Origin: Diadema setosum
Taxonomy: Eukaryota; Echinodermata; Echinoidea; Diadematoida; Diadematidae
Assembly (NCBI RefSeq): GCF_964275005.1
Contig: NC_092702.1
Coordinates: 7,302,330-7,366,329 of the forward strand
Length of the DNA: 64,000 nt
Direction: 5' to 3'
Position numbers and translations under genes: made by a program. Positions within the stretch are counted from its first letter, which is position 1. The number at the start of each line of letters is the position of its first letter. Under the pieces are notes generated by a model. It saw nothing but the letters and a program-made list of their open reading frames with translations, was not told where the DNA came from and did no database searches. This document shows positions 24,406 to 36,829 of the stretch, piece after piece.

Positions 24406-27400
24406 AGACATGAGATACATCATGCTGATAGTGGGGGTACCCTACCCCCTTTTGAGGTGTGTCCCTTCTTGCTGACTGGTGTTTTGAATTGTCACTCACT
24501 CGCAAGTCTTTGGGTCTGGTTCTGTTTGACCCGTGCAGATTGGAAAAAGAACTGTTGAAGTGGGAAAAAGCTGAAGCCGAAGGAAAATTTGGAAGGAGAA
24601 GATGCAGGTAGTGACCCCAAAAACGCAGGGGAACAGCTAGAAACCCCAAGAAGGCCTGAAAGGGTGAAGCGACCTCATTTTCAAGAGGTTGATTCTAGTT
24701 TTAGTCAGTTTTATTAAAAGCACCTAATGCTCCAAAGTTTCATGATGACACAAGTGGTTCTTTGTCCGAGGCTGACACCATTCAAATCAGAAGGAACGTT
24801 AAGTTTGCCCCACTCACACCCTCTCAGCAAATGACTTATCCTTTCTCTTCAATGCCATTTGACTTGCCGGTAAGTAAACCAAAGTGATGCGAAAAGACCC
24901 ATGCTGGTGACCACAGCACAAAGCACAATACCTAGTGTGTCACAAAAGTTGACACCGGAACACGTCAAGTGACAAAGACCTCTCCTAGTACCAGATAGGT
25001 ACGATGGTAGGAGTGCATGGGGAGATTACTACCACCACTTCGAAGCATGCAGAGATGTGAATGGATGGGAAGATGAAGAGGCAGCTTCATATCTGATGGC
25101 AAGCTTGCAAGGCGAAGCACTGCGTTGCATTAGTGGTCTGAGTGGTGAAGTAAGATGCTCGTACAAGCAACTGATTAGGATGCTTGCAAGAAGATTTGAA
25201 TTACTTCAGCACGCAGAGAATTATCTCATGGAGTTGAGACATAGAAAACAATGTCCAAGAGAATCTCTGCAAGAACTTGGACAAACCATCCATGAGCTTT
25301 CAATCAAAGCCTATCCGGAAATTCCGGCCATGGCATGTGAGAGATTAGAGAAGAACCATTACATCAATGCTGTAGAAAATCAGTCCATCAGAGAGGACAT
25401 TCGTCGAGCTTGACCGTCTACCCTAGACGAAGTTGTGCAAGCAGCACTCAAAACTGAGAGCTTCGAAAAAGTGGAGATGCAAAGGAGGAGTGAGCGTCAC
25501 AGGTCTGGTCGATACGCAAGGGGGCTTGACCTTGACCCTGATGCCCGTCTCCAACAGATGGAGAATATGTCGATAAAGCAAATGAAACACATGCAGGATC
25601 TCATGGAACTGTTCCAGAAAATGGGGTCTGGTCAAGGAAATGCACGTAGAGCTCAGCTTCCCCCTCCATTTAGCCAGACCAATTCAGGTCGCTCACAGTG
25701 GTTGAGTGAAGAGCCTGCTATAGATGCGGAGAAGTTGGTCATTTGTGTCGCCAATGCCCTCTGCCAAGAAAAAAAATAATATGCAGTCAGGAAATATGGT
25801 GCAGCCCGCCGAGGGGCCCCGGAGGCAGGCTGGGAAACAACCGGGGCCAACAAAATCACCCATCGCAAACAGAAATGAGACGGTAGTTAAGAACCAAATC
25901 CATATGCTCCCAAATACTTGATCAAATGCTACGCAGGGCTTGTATGCGACTGGAACCCTTCGTTCAACTAAATACCGGTTTCTAATCGACACAGGCTCCA
26001 CCGACACTATCATAAGTGCTACCACATAATACAGAATATATAGGGATTCCCAGCCAGAGGTACAGCCCTACACAGAGAAAATCCAGCAAGTAGATGGTAG
26101 CCCTCTGTAAGTGCTGGGTACAGCTTGGGGAGAAATATGTGTTGGTAGAACTGTGCAAACAGTTAAAGCCATTTTCACAGATATCAAATGCCAAGGGATC
26201 TGGGGGATGGATTTTCTCCTTCCAACTCAAGGCATCTGGAATTTTCAACGACACAGTCTCCACATGAATGGTGAAGAGATCAAGTGTACAACACAGAGTG
26301 GTGAACCGTTTGTAGGGCGAGTTCAAGTAGCTATAAGAGTACTATAAGAGTACCTCCTGGCCATGAGGCTATCATCCCAGGTAAAATAACTAACACAAAG
26401 GGAAACATGTCGGGAAGTGCAATCATCGAGCCTCTAGAGTATGGAGGAGAAGTTGCACCCCAAGGACTTATAATAGCCAGAACTTAATGGGTGGCGAACA
26501 TTGTTCTTGTAAACAAGAAAGACGCATCCAAGAGACTATGTGTTGATTACCATAACCTCAATGAAGTAACAATATAGGATGCCTATCAAATTCCAAAGAT
26601 AGATGAAACATTGGGCTCCGCAAAATGTTTTTTGACACTCGATCTTTGGGTACTGGCAGGTTGCCCACAACAAAGATGCACAAGACATTGTGTGGAATGG
26701 CCTGTACAAGTGGAAGGTAATGCCGTCACTAGGCAAGAGTTGTTGGCACTAGTAACTGCAATGCAGCAGTTAAGGCAACATGTTTACGCCAGGAGAGTAA
26801 AAGTCAGAACTGACCATGCGTCCCTGAAATGGCTATTGAACTTTAAAGACCCAGAAGGGCAGCTAGCACGCTGGCTAGAGCGAATAGCCGAATATGACCT
26901 CATCACCGAACATCGACCTGGGCGACAACACGCCAGTGCTGGTGGTCTATCTCGTATGCAATGCAAAAAAAATGCAGAAGAGAAGAGGAAACAAGCAAGA
27001 AATCTGACAATGAAATGAGTTCACTCTCTCAACAGGGGAGAACAGAAAGCTCAATCAGAGGTATTACTTCCCAGCCTTCCATGACAAATGCAGCCATACA
27101 AGAGGCCCAACTCTCAGACAGCACAATCCAATTGTTCATACAGGCAAAAGAAAACAATGACCCCGAGACCGGAATGGAGAGAAATTGCACAAAAATCTGT
27201 AGCCGCAAAGACATACTGGGGAAAGTGAAACCGGCTGGAACTGGCCAAGGGCGTACTGTATCGTCGCTGGGAATCTTGACGATGGTAAGATTGTCAGAAA
27301 ACAAATAATCATGCCGAAAACCTCTGTAAGGACACTATACATGGTGTGCATGATGGCACACTAGGAGCTCAACTTGGGCTGAGAAAGACACTGGCCAAGT

Positions 27401-27455
27401 TGAAGCTGCAATTCTGCTGATGTGGTATGGCTGCGGAGGCACGTCCTTCCATCAG
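24406..27455 (+). pseudogene. Ty3/gypsy element 2, 5' portion: gag, protease, deleted RT, RNase H, integrase start
   Basis: A decayed element follows directly. A Gag-like frame runs from about 24990 (PDRYDGRSAWGDYYHHFEAC) through 25057-25413, then past a stop, to 25779; it contains SYLMASLQGEALRC. A protease signature LIDTGSTDTII is near 25980. RT motifs (RLCVDYHNLNEVT, YWQV, GLYKWKVMP) appear at 26530-26730, but most of RT including its active site is deleted. The frame then enters the RNase H end (RTDHASLKWLLNF, EHRPGRQHASAGGLSR; 26713-26960). An integrase N-terminal region follows to about 27455. There are many stops and frameshifts. It is a different lineage from element 1. I saw no long terminal repeat. 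Confidence 0.85.
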
Positions 27456-27469
27456 AAAGTGTGATTTAT
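27456..27469. repeat. Left copy of 14-bp target site duplication of the LINE
   Basis: AAAGTGTGATTTAT here is identical to 35627-35640. The two copies flank the LINE and its internal insertions. Confidence 0.9.
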
Positions 27470-27692
27470 GGAGGAATCAAGATGGCGGCCTACGAGTGAT
27501 ACGTATATCTAACACCTGGGAACTGAAAATGCCTAAGTCTAAGCCCTCCTCCGGTTTCTTCGCCTCTGGAATCACACTCATAAGAAGAAAACCAAACTGT
27601 TTACTCAGAAAGACTCTCAAGTCATCAACTCAACGGTAAGCCAGAGTTCAACTGAAATTGAAAACCAGCCGAACGTGGCAGCGCAAGTGATC

Positions 27693-29551
27693 ATGTCTGA
27701 CCATCATGCTCGCGGGGGCTCCGCCGGGGCTGCCCCGGTCGCAGCTGCCAGTACCAGTGTGGGCTCTACCTCGGCTAGCTCGGAATCTTCAGTCACATCA
27801 GCCCATACCCGGGATGACAAGCTTCAGGCACCAGCTTGGTTTCAGGCGTTTGAGACCCGGCTTGAAAGCCGTTTTGACGTATTGCTTGCTGAGTGTCGCG
27901 AGAAGCATGAAAGCATGGAGATGGATATTGCCAGTCTCAAAGAGGAAGTGGAGAGATCGTCCATTTCATTGAAAAAAGCTGAGGAGAAAGTGGACGACAT
28001 TGAAAACCGAAACAGATGCAATAACATAGTTCTGTTCAATGTGCCAGAAAAAGCTGAAAGCACTGACTGTGCAAGCTTCGTAAACAACCTGCTTAATGAG
28101 GCTGGCTGTCCGGATGTCACAGGTGCAGCACAAAGAGCACACAGAAGTGGCAAGTTGTCCAGAGAGCAAAATCCCCGCCCGCACCCCATTCACGTTGGAT
28201 TCAGCACTAAGGGTGGGATTTCACGGAGCACGCGAACGATTTGCGAATGACGCGAATGGCAAAATCCAGCATTCGCATTTTAGTCTGCAAAAGATCGCCA
28301 AACAAACGTGAGGGTTCGGAAGCGTCGTCAATTGTTCGCGAATGTCGTTTTTACTTCGGCGAGAATTTCAAACAAGTTTGAAATTTTTTGTGAACCTTTT
28401 CCGCACACTTAGTCGGGATTTGCTCGTGAATTGTTCTCGAAAGTGTCTTTAAAGCTTCGTCATATGCGCAAGACCTTCGCAAGACACGCGCGATGTTCGC
28501 AAAATGTTCGTGAAACCCCAAACAGACTCCGAAACTTCGGAGAATGTCTCGCGTATGTTACGCGAAATCTGCGAAGTTTTTCCGATCATTTTACGACGTA
28601 ATCGCAAACTGTTCGCGTACCTTTTGAGACATTCTCGCGAACGTTTAGCGCACGTTTGGGGGATGTATGCCCTGTACGTTTTCTACAAATAAAAATCGTA
28701 GCATACATCTAAACATCAAATAATTATTAACAACTATAGTAACAAAAGAAATTAAAGACTAACAAAGAGAAAGAATATTTGATATACAAAAAAAAATCGC
28801 AGAATACACTAAAAATCAATCTTAATTATGTAAATTTCATTTGAACTATAGAGATTATGTGTTGGAGGAACTGCAAAAAAAAAAATCAAATGCTTTACTA
28901 GTGGAGATACGTCCTAGGGGGAAAAAATGTAGGCAAACACACGATAGAGAAATGAGAGAAAAAGAAAGGAGAAATACAGGAAAGAAAAAAAATTCAACTC
29001 AAGAAAGCTTCTTTGAGTTGATTTTTTTTTCTTGTTTCCACCTCTCCTTGCTACATTTTCTCCCATGATTATTGAAAATTTTTCGTTGTTCGCGTTTCTG
29101 TCGCGTGTTCTTCGTGTACGTAACATGCTGTACTTTAGGCAATGATACACACGACAATCGCACATACGTCGTGGGAACTTCGCACAAATTGCGCAAAAAT
29201 AGTTTTCGGCTTCATTGTCGGAAAACATTCGGAGAAAAACTTTTCCGAATGTTGGATTTTGTCATTCGCGTCCTTCGCAAATCGTTCGCGTGCTCCGTGA
29301 AATCCCACCCTTACCTGGCCAAGGAAAAAGCGCGCAAGTCCCTGATCGAGTTCTTCAAGAGCAAGAGACAGAGTGATCACCAGACAAGAATGTTCGTCTC
29401 CGACGACTTCAGTCGCAGAGTACAGGCAATGAGAAAGGAGAAGCTACCTCAATTGATCAAGCTCAAGAAAGAAGGAAAGATTGCTTTTATGATCTATCCA
29501 GCCACTATCCGTATCCGCGATAAGATTACTGGAGTTACTAAGGACATTTGA
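27693..29551 (+). pseudogene. LINE ORF1 (L1/Tx1-type RNA-binding protein) interrupted by a MITE
   Basis: The N-terminal half (27693-28207) has an Ala/Ser-rich start, a coiled coil near residues 70-110 (SLKEEVERSSISLKKAEEK) and the RRM-like entry ENRNRCNNIVLFNVPE. The frame is broken at 28208 by a 1.1 kb element and resumes at 29311-29551, with LAKEKARKSLIEFFKSKR and then KLPQLIKLKKEGKIAF before the stop. The two halves are in register if one TTA target copy is removed. ORF1 proteins of this type coat LINE RNA. An upstream GTG-led extension exists, but the ATG at 27693 is the plausible start. Confidence 0.8.
28211..29310. mobile_element. 1.1 kb Harbinger-like MITE inserted in LINE ORF1
   Basis: Terminal inverted repeats are long: GGGTGGGATTTCACGGAGC at the left and GCTCCGTGAAATCCCACCC at the right, extending inward through GCGAACGATTTGCGAA-type sequence. 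The flanks are TAA (28208-28210) and TTA (29311-29313), consistent with a 3-bp TWA target duplication with one substitution, as for PIF/Harbinger. The interior is made of repeated TTCGCGAA-like words and A/T-rich low complexity. No transposase is seen. Confidence 0.75.
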
Positions 29552-30288
29552 CTGCTGTACTTTTATGATTGTTGGTGAGTGGGAGTAGACCTCTTTTTGG
29601 TCACCTCCTCTCCAATCTACCTATACTGGATATGCACTACTGTGTGGCAGGAATGTTCTCTTGAGGGGAGGGGTATGGCTGTGTCCCATGTAGTTTTTGT
29701 TTTATAAACAAATCTTGTACATATTTCAGACTTTACCTTTTTTTTTTCCTGCATGTTTCAAAGCAGCGCCAAATATGTAATTCAGTTGATCATATTACAG
29801 TTGAGATACAAGTAGATCTTCCAATTTTTTGTTTGGAACGTGCCTGTGTCCCACCATGATGTGTATGTGTTGTATGTGTGTGTGTATGTATGCGTGTTTA
29901 TGCTTTGTACGATGCTGTGTTTGTAATTAATACATGATTCTTGTTAGAACTTATTTCATATTTACCGCAGAATGTTGATCTTGGTATTGTTTTTCTTTTT
30001 CGGTGAATTTCCTTTTTTCTTTTTTTTTCTTTTTTCTTTTTTTGGAAATTTGGGCTTACATATTTGTACTTAATATTTTTGCAGAGATACCCTAGGTTTT
30101 TACTTGAACATCAGTCGCTGTCTATGACCGATTGTAGTATGTTTTTTTGTCATGTTTTTGTTATTTATTGTTCAATTTTGCATCCAGCCATTAATTTTTC
30201 TTCATTTCAAATTTTGGTACTTTGGTTCGTATGTGTCAAGAGAAGAAGCCAGACTATCGCATACCTTTGAATTATTATGGATTGTCTC

Positions 30289-33200
30289 ATGTCGTCATTG
30301 AAAATCAGTTCTTTTAATTGTAGAGGAATCCAGGATTTTTTTTAAAAGGAAAAGTTTATTTAATCATTTTCATAAGAGAGGTGATGATATTATATTTCTA
30401 CAAGAGACTCATTCTCATAAAAGAGATGAAAATATTTGGTCTACACAATGGGGAGGTAATGCATGGTTTGCGAGTTACACCTCCAATAGTAGGGGAGTAG
30501 GAATATTAGTTAAACCCTCTAAAAAAGTACATATACATTGTAAATTCTTCTTGTGAGGACCCAGAGGGGAGATTTCTTGTTTTAGAGGTTGTGATAGATA
30601 GTTTTATTTAAGTTTTAGTTAATATCTATGGGCCAAATAAGGACTGTCCTGAATTTTGGGGGGACTTACATGGTAAGCTAGAAGAGATAGGATCTTCCCA
30701 CCTGGTAGTAGCAGGAGACCTGAATCTGGTATTAGGCCTATTTGATTATTATGGTTCTAAACCACACCACTCTAATACTCAGTCTCAAAGAGCATGTAGA
30801 CTCTTCATGGAAGACTTTAATTTGGTAGATATATGGCGGAAAGATCACCCAAACGAGAGGATTTTTACCCGATACCAGTCAAACCCTGTTGCTTCCTCAC
30901 GTTTGGATTATATACTAATTTCTACAGATTTGATTAATAATGCTAAGAATAGTGATATTGTTTCTGGTGTAGGGTCAGACCATTCAGTGGTTTCCGTGCA
31001 ATTACTGTGTAATGAGTCTATTCGTGGTAAGGGATATTGGAAATGTAATACTATGCTTCTTAAACATGACTCAGATTTTGGTTTGTTTATAAAGGAAAAA
31101 ATAAAAGAATTTAAAGAAAATCATAAAGATTCGGATTGTAATCCAAATATTATCTGGGATGCCTTTAAATGTACAATAAGAGGATATTGTATAGAATACA
31201 GTGCCAGAAAAAAAACGAGAAAAATATGAAATTAAGAAGGAAGTAAAAGATAAAATTGAATATGTGAAAAAAAGAATTTCAGATACTATTATCACATATG
31301 GGGATGGAGCTCAAGATCAGTTAGTAGAATTAACCAAAGAATTGGTGAATTATGAAAATGTTATCAAGGAAATGGAAGATAAAGAAACAGCAGGTCTGAT
31401 AGTGAGATCAAGAATGAAGTGGGTAGAGGGAGGAGAACGTAGCACAAAATACTTTTGTGATTTGGAGAAAAGGGTTGGTGAAAAGAAAGTTATTCATAAA
31501 CTAAGGTTGCAGAATGATAAAATAATAGGAGAAAAAGATGAGGTACTGTTAGAATTACAAAAGTTTTATTCTCACCTCTACACTTCTGAAAATGATCAGA
31601 ACTCGTTTGAAAAGATGTCAGAATTTTTGAACAATATAGATATTCCCCAGATAGCAGAGACAGAAAAAACAAAATTAAATGCCCCAGTGACAAAATCAGA
31701 AATTTGGGCTATAGTGAAAGCAATGAGTTCCAATAAAACTCCAGGACTGGATGGGCTTCCGGTCGAATTTTATATTGTCTTCTTTAACGATATTATTGAT
31801 TTATTGTTAGATATGTATAACTTCTCATTTATAAACTCTTTGTTACCGCAGTCTCTGAGACATGGTGTCATAACGTTGCTACCAAAGAAAGATAAGGATC
31901 CTTATTTAGTGAAAAATTACAGACCCATATCATTACTGAATGTAGATTATAAAATAATAGCAAAGCTTTTTGCAAATAGATTAAGATTGAGTTTACATAC
32001 CATAATTAAGGAAGATCAACAAGGCTTTATGCCAGGTAGAAATATAAGTGCTAATATTCGGACCATTGTGGACATGATTGAATATACGGACATATTGAAG
32101 ATACCAGGAACGATTTTGCTTCTAGATTTTGAAAAAGCATTTGATAGGGTTGAACATAATTTTTTATTTGAAATTCTTAAGAAATTTAACCTTGGAAACA
32201 ACTTCATTCAGTGGATCAAAACTTTTTATAATGAGAGAAGTAGTTTTGTGGTGAATAATGGTTTTTTTCACTGATCAAATTTCTTTGTCTAGAGGTATTT
32301 TCCAAGGTTGTCCAATATCTCCACTACTTTTCATTTTAGCCATAGAAGTTCTGGGTATTGCTATTCATAGCAGTGAACATATTAAAGGTATACCCATTGG
32401 GAATTATGAAAAAAATTTGAGTATGTATGCAGATGATACAACAGTATTTTTGAATGGTGATGCAGAGTCTTTTCAAAATCTGTTTGAGTTGTTACACAAA
32501 TTTGCAATATTCTCAGGATGTAGAATAAATCTATCAAAATCTGAAGCTATACACATTGGATCCTAAAAAGGGTCTACCTTTCATCCTCTTCAGTTGGAAA
32601 GTCTACAATGGAAGGAAAATTCATTTAAAGCATTGGGTGTTCTCTTTTCGCTGAATACGAAATCTTTGTATGAATTGAATTAAGTACCCAAGTTAGTACA
32701 AATAGAACATACACTTAATTGTTGGAAACAAAGAAATTTGTCATTATTAGGAAAGATAGCTGTGGTCAAAGCACTGCTCTTACCTCAGCTGACTTTTATG
32801 TTTACTGTGCTTTGTTTAAATATACCTCAGTCGTTCTTTAAACGACTGAATAGTATGCTCTTTAAATTTATATGGAAAGGGGGTAGAGATAGAGTGAAAA
32901 GAGAGTTAATATGTAATGATTATGATTCAGGCGGTTTGCGTATGATTGATCCTTTGGTTTATGCACAGGCTCAGAAGATGACATGGGTTGCAAAATTCTT
33001 AGATCCTTATTATTCAAATACATGGAAGGATATTGAACAGATAATGCTATTGAATTTTCATGAACAAAGCTTAGTCTTGTGGAGAGCAAACGCCCCAGGT
33101 TGTGCTTTGAACAAGCTTAAGAATTCTCAATTAGTTGAAACCTTAAAAGTATGGTACATTTATAGAGAAGATATTTTGAAAGACCTTGGCCTTTCAAATT

Positions 33201-34100
33201 TTCATTTACAGGACTATATATGGTGGAATAAGAAAGTTAGTTTGAAACATAGACCTTTTTTCTATTACCCTGACTGGTTTGAGAAAGGAATTCATTTTAT
33301 TAATGAATTGCACATAGGGGGTCGTGTCAAAACCTTTGAAGAGCTAGTTCTGGAATTTGATATTGCAGTTAAGGATAGGAGAAAATATAATTCTTTAATG
33401 AATGGTATTTATCTTTCATGGTTTGATTCTTCCTTGGATACCGATGAAGATATACTTGATAAAATAGTGTCAGAGCTGGTGAAAAAAAAGAAAATTTCTA
33501 AACATGCTTATCCGGTAATAAGAAATGTACATTGTGACTCCTCATGTGAGAAAAGAATAGGTAAATGGAAAGACCTCTTCTCCATTAATGATGAAACAGT
33601 TCAGTGGGCTGTTATTCATATGAATAACTATAAATGTACTGTTGAAACACAACTTCGTTCCTTTTATTTTAAGGTTTTTCATGATGTTATTGGTTTCTTA
33701 TGCATTCTTATTTAAGATTAAAAAAATAGAACACCCAAACTGTATGTTTTGTAGTCAAGAACAGGAAACTGCTTTTCATCTATTTGTACACTGTCCTAAA
33801 ACACTACCTTTATGGAAAAAATTATTTGATTTCATAGAGGAAAAGACCAAAAAGGTATATACCTTTTTGCCTTTTAATATGATGTTTGGTGTAAATAATG
33901 ACGTAGAATTTTGTACATGTATAAATTTTTTATTTCTTTGTCTTAAGTTTTATATATATAGATGTAGATTTCAAGGTTCAACTTTGAATTTTGATGCATT
34001 TATGGCTTTAGTAAAGTATAAACAGAAAACTGAATATGCTATAGCACAAAAGAAAGGTAAATTACAATGTCATTTGAGGAAGTGGTCCATGCTTTTGTAA
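30289..34100 (+). pseudogene. LINE ORF2: AP endonuclease, reverse transcriptase, zinc knuckle (decayed)
   Basis: Fragments in several frames give the full domain order. The endonuclease has SSFNCRGIQ near 30300, IIFLQETHS near 30395, VAGDLNLVLG near 30712, SRLDYILIS near 30897 and GSDHSVV near 30972. The reverse transcriptase runs 31201-32274 (KTPGLDGLPVEFY, NYRPISLLNVDYKI, QGFMPGRN, LLLDFEKAFDRV) and 32258-32566 (GIFQGCPISPLLF, catalytic SMYADDTTVF). The C-terminal part (32738-33715 and 33642-34100) has a CMFC...H....C zinc-binding motif. Stops near 30555-30700 and frameshifts near 30340, 31200, 32265, 32570 and 33690 make it non-functional. The sequence style is that of Tx1/L1 ORF2. Confidence 0.88.
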
Positions 34101-34288
34101 TGGTTGATCCTCTATTTTCATATATCTCATAGACATCCATCTTCTTGTGTTATTCCATTATGGCAGATAGTTTAATGTGACTTGTTTACTGAACCCTTTT
34201 TAATGCTATAGGCTGGACATTTGTACATTATTTATATTGTGTGTTTTGTTTGTTTTATGGTTGCATAAAAAAATAAAAAGAGAGAGAA

Positions 34289-35620
34289 CTAGAAATGTCG
34301 CTACGGCGACTGATGCCTCCGCCATAATGCATGATTCTCCCAATAGGTGTATAGTACAATGTCTTGACAATGTGTGATGACAGTTTCACATAACTGGCAA
34401 AATATCGAAATAACAGGTTTGTCAGAAATATCTTGAATGTTCACTTTCCACGAACTGGGTTTGCTATAATTGTCTATTAAAGAGTGCAGGTACACATATT
34501 TGGGGAATTGTAAATTTTTACTTAGACTTCTGACCGACCTTATTATAAGTTTATGCATTGAGTATAATTTTCAAGGTATGAAGAAAGAGTGTAATTACAG
34601 TACAAAACATTTTTTTTTTTTATTTAAACCTGACCTTTGACCCTTAACCTTTGACCTTTGACCTTCTAGCTGGAAATTTCCAAGAGAATCTCCATCAAGT
34701 AATACATGTACATATATTAAACACTTTTAAAACTAATAATGCAATCATTGCATATACTAGTATACATGTATGAGGGAAATACAGTAGTAACATTTTGAGG
34801 AGTTGACCTTGACCTTTGAACCCCTGACTATTGACCCATGACCCCTAAATTCCCTAGATAATCCCTGCCAGTCAGTACATGCATAATGTACCATGTTCCA
34901 TGAAGATACATTGAACCATTTGCGAGAAAAGTGATATTGCAACATTTTCACCTAACCTTTGACCTTTTGACTTTTGACCTTATGACATGAAACTCTCTCT
35001 GGAGAATCCTTACGCAGTAGTACATGTCTACACTAAGTTTCAAGAAAATAACTGCGGGCATTGCATAGATATGGGGGAAATAGCAACATTTTTAGCATTT
35101 GACCTTGACCTTTTGACCTTTGACCTCTTGTCAATGTCACTAGAATCTACTCAACTAATTGTCCCATCATACATCATCCTTGGACCAAGTTTGGTGAAAG
35201 CTGCTTCATCCAGTTTTGAGTTATCACATAAACAGATAAATTTTAGGATTTGACCTTGATCTTTGACCTTTGACCTCTGTCCGATTTCACTGAAAAACTA
35301 ATCAAGTAATTGTCCCATCATACATCATCCTCCAACAAAGTTTGGTGATATTACATACAGTCTTGAGTTATCGCGAAAACGGATACAATTTCATGATTTG
35401 ACCTTGACCTTTGACCTTTGACCTTTAGCCGATTTCACCCAAAATCTTATCAAATCGTTGCCCCATCATACTTCATACTTGGACCAAGTTTGGTAAATTC
35501 CAGTAAATATTACTCAAGTTATCGCGTAAACGAAAGCGGACGGACATACGGACGTACGTACGGACGGACGGACAACCCGAAAACATAATGCCTCCGGCAC
35601 CACTTTGTGGCGGAGGCATA
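34289..35620 (-). mobile_element. Helentron/Helitron-like non-autonomous element 2, with DR1 half-site arrays
   Basis: Read on the minus strand it ends GGCGGAGGCAT, hairpin GTCGC-CGTA-GCGAC, ATTTCTAG, almost the same tail as element 1. The other end carries the subterminal inverted copy ATGCCTCCGCC (rc of 35609-35620). A GGACGGACGG tract lies near that end (35530-35572). The body has about six units of roughly 150 bp, each with a run of TGACCTTTGACC-type sequence (starts near 34627, 34802, 34952, 35098, 35249, 35396). It sits in the A-rich tail of the LINE and has no clear target duplication, as expected for Helitrons. No coding capacity. Confidence 0.72.
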
Positions 35621-35626
35621 AAAAAA

Positions 35627-35640
35627 AAGTGTGATTTATA
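35627..35640. repeat. Right copy of 14-bp target site duplication of the LINE
   Basis: Identical to 27456-27469. Confidence 0.9.
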
Positions 35641-36829
35641 TGTGAGGAGGGAGTCTTCTCTGAGGCAACGAAGTGTGCCCTTACAGCAGAGTAGTGTGGG
35701 TGCCCCGATGGATGAGTGGCACTGGACTTGATGGGACCGTTGCTGAAAACAGAGTCGGGCAACTGATGGAATCTAGTGGTAGGGGATTACCACACAAAAT
35801 GGGTTGAAGCCTCTTTGCTGTGCCAAACGAATTCCATTCTAACCAAGGGTCAAATTTCGAATCACAATTGTTTGCCGAAGTGTACACTGCTTAAAATAAG
35901 CACAACTAGGACAACACCATATAACCCCAAATCAGATGGCATGATCAAGCAGTTCCAACAGAACCCTCGTCAATATGGTTGCCATTCTATTGGGTAACAA
36001 TGTCACCACGAAGACATGGGACGAGCATCTGGCATTAGCCACAAGTGCGTACTGCTCTGGCCCACATGAGTCAACAGGAGAAACCCCAAACATGCTCATG
36101 CTTGGGTGGGAAACAAGAGCCTGATTTGGTGAATGAGAATGACAGTGCTAGTCAGAAACATCCCCAATTCTTTTTGATAATTTATGTGGATGGCTGAAAG
36201 GAGACCCGACGATACATTGATCTAAGGTTTCAAAGATGCAATCAGGAGTGCAGGAGTAGGAGTGATTTATTTCAGCACCTAAGAGAGGAGCACTCCTGGC
36301 AAAAACCAGTCCATATTCAAAGGTGTGGGCAGTGCCCACATACGTCTAGAGAAAAAGCAACATTACAAGACACTGGCTGCTTGTACAACAACACGCGAGC
36401 CAAGAAACAACTCCGGTACTAGCCACTTCTCCAACTCTCCAACCTAAAAAGCCAATTTCCCCATCTCCTCCAACCATAGCCTTACCACTAATCCCAGCCG
36501 TTTCAATATCGTGTTCACCCAGCTTTCCAGATGTAACTCCGCCATCAGCACCACGTCTTTCTGGCAAACCACTTGCGATGCTGAAAAATTTGTACACCAT
36601 GGAAGAAAACGACTCCTCCGACAGTGGTTCTGAGCCAGACCAAGATCCAGCCCAGGACCCCATGGCTGCGATGACTGTGCATGACCTCACCAGCTCCTTC
36701 TCCGATGGCATTTTAGCTACAGTTGTGGAGAGAACAACCACTCAATACTACTATAAAGGACTGATTATCCGACAAACCGACGTGACCACCACATACCCGG
36801 CTGCAGTTCCAGCATCCTGTTGTGTGTAA
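35641..36829 (+). pseudogene. Ty3/gypsy element 2, 3' portion: integrase core and C-terminal tail
   Basis: Immediately after the LINE the integrase resumes in the frame left at 27455. Motifs appear across frames: LQQSSVGAP, GDYHTKWVEA, NQGSNFE and TTPYNPKSDG (35680-35945), followed by decayed core sequence to about 36120. A proline/serine-rich tail then runs to a stop at about 36829 (motifs PKKPISPSPP, LAMLKNLYTMEEND). Stops and frameshifts are frequent. No 3' long terminal repeat was recognised. Confidence 0.75.

Larger units (their letters stand above)
27470..35626 (+). mobile_element. L1/Tx1-like LINE inserted in Ty3/gypsy integrase, itself carrying two insertions
   Basis: This insertion is flanked by a 14-bp duplication and splits the integrase of Ty3/gypsy element 2. 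It has a 5' UTR (27470-27692), an ORF1 (27693-29551), an ORF2 with endonuclease and reverse transcriptase (30289-34100) and an A-rich 3' tail (34266-34288, continuing at 35621-35626). Subtracting the two later insertions, the LINE is about 5.7 kb, close to full length. ORF2 has frameshifts and stops, so it is inactive. ORF1 type, EN motifs and RT sequence point to the L1/Tx1 group. Confidence 0.88.

Noticed and set aside
31071..31295. Hydrophobic minus-strand frames in the LINE
   Set aside because: Antisense shadow of A-rich LINE ORF2.
34620..35430. CRISPR-like array or telomeric/satellite repeat
   Set aside because: Units are about 150 bp, diverged, without spacers, and bounded by Helitron-type ends in a eukaryotic genome.
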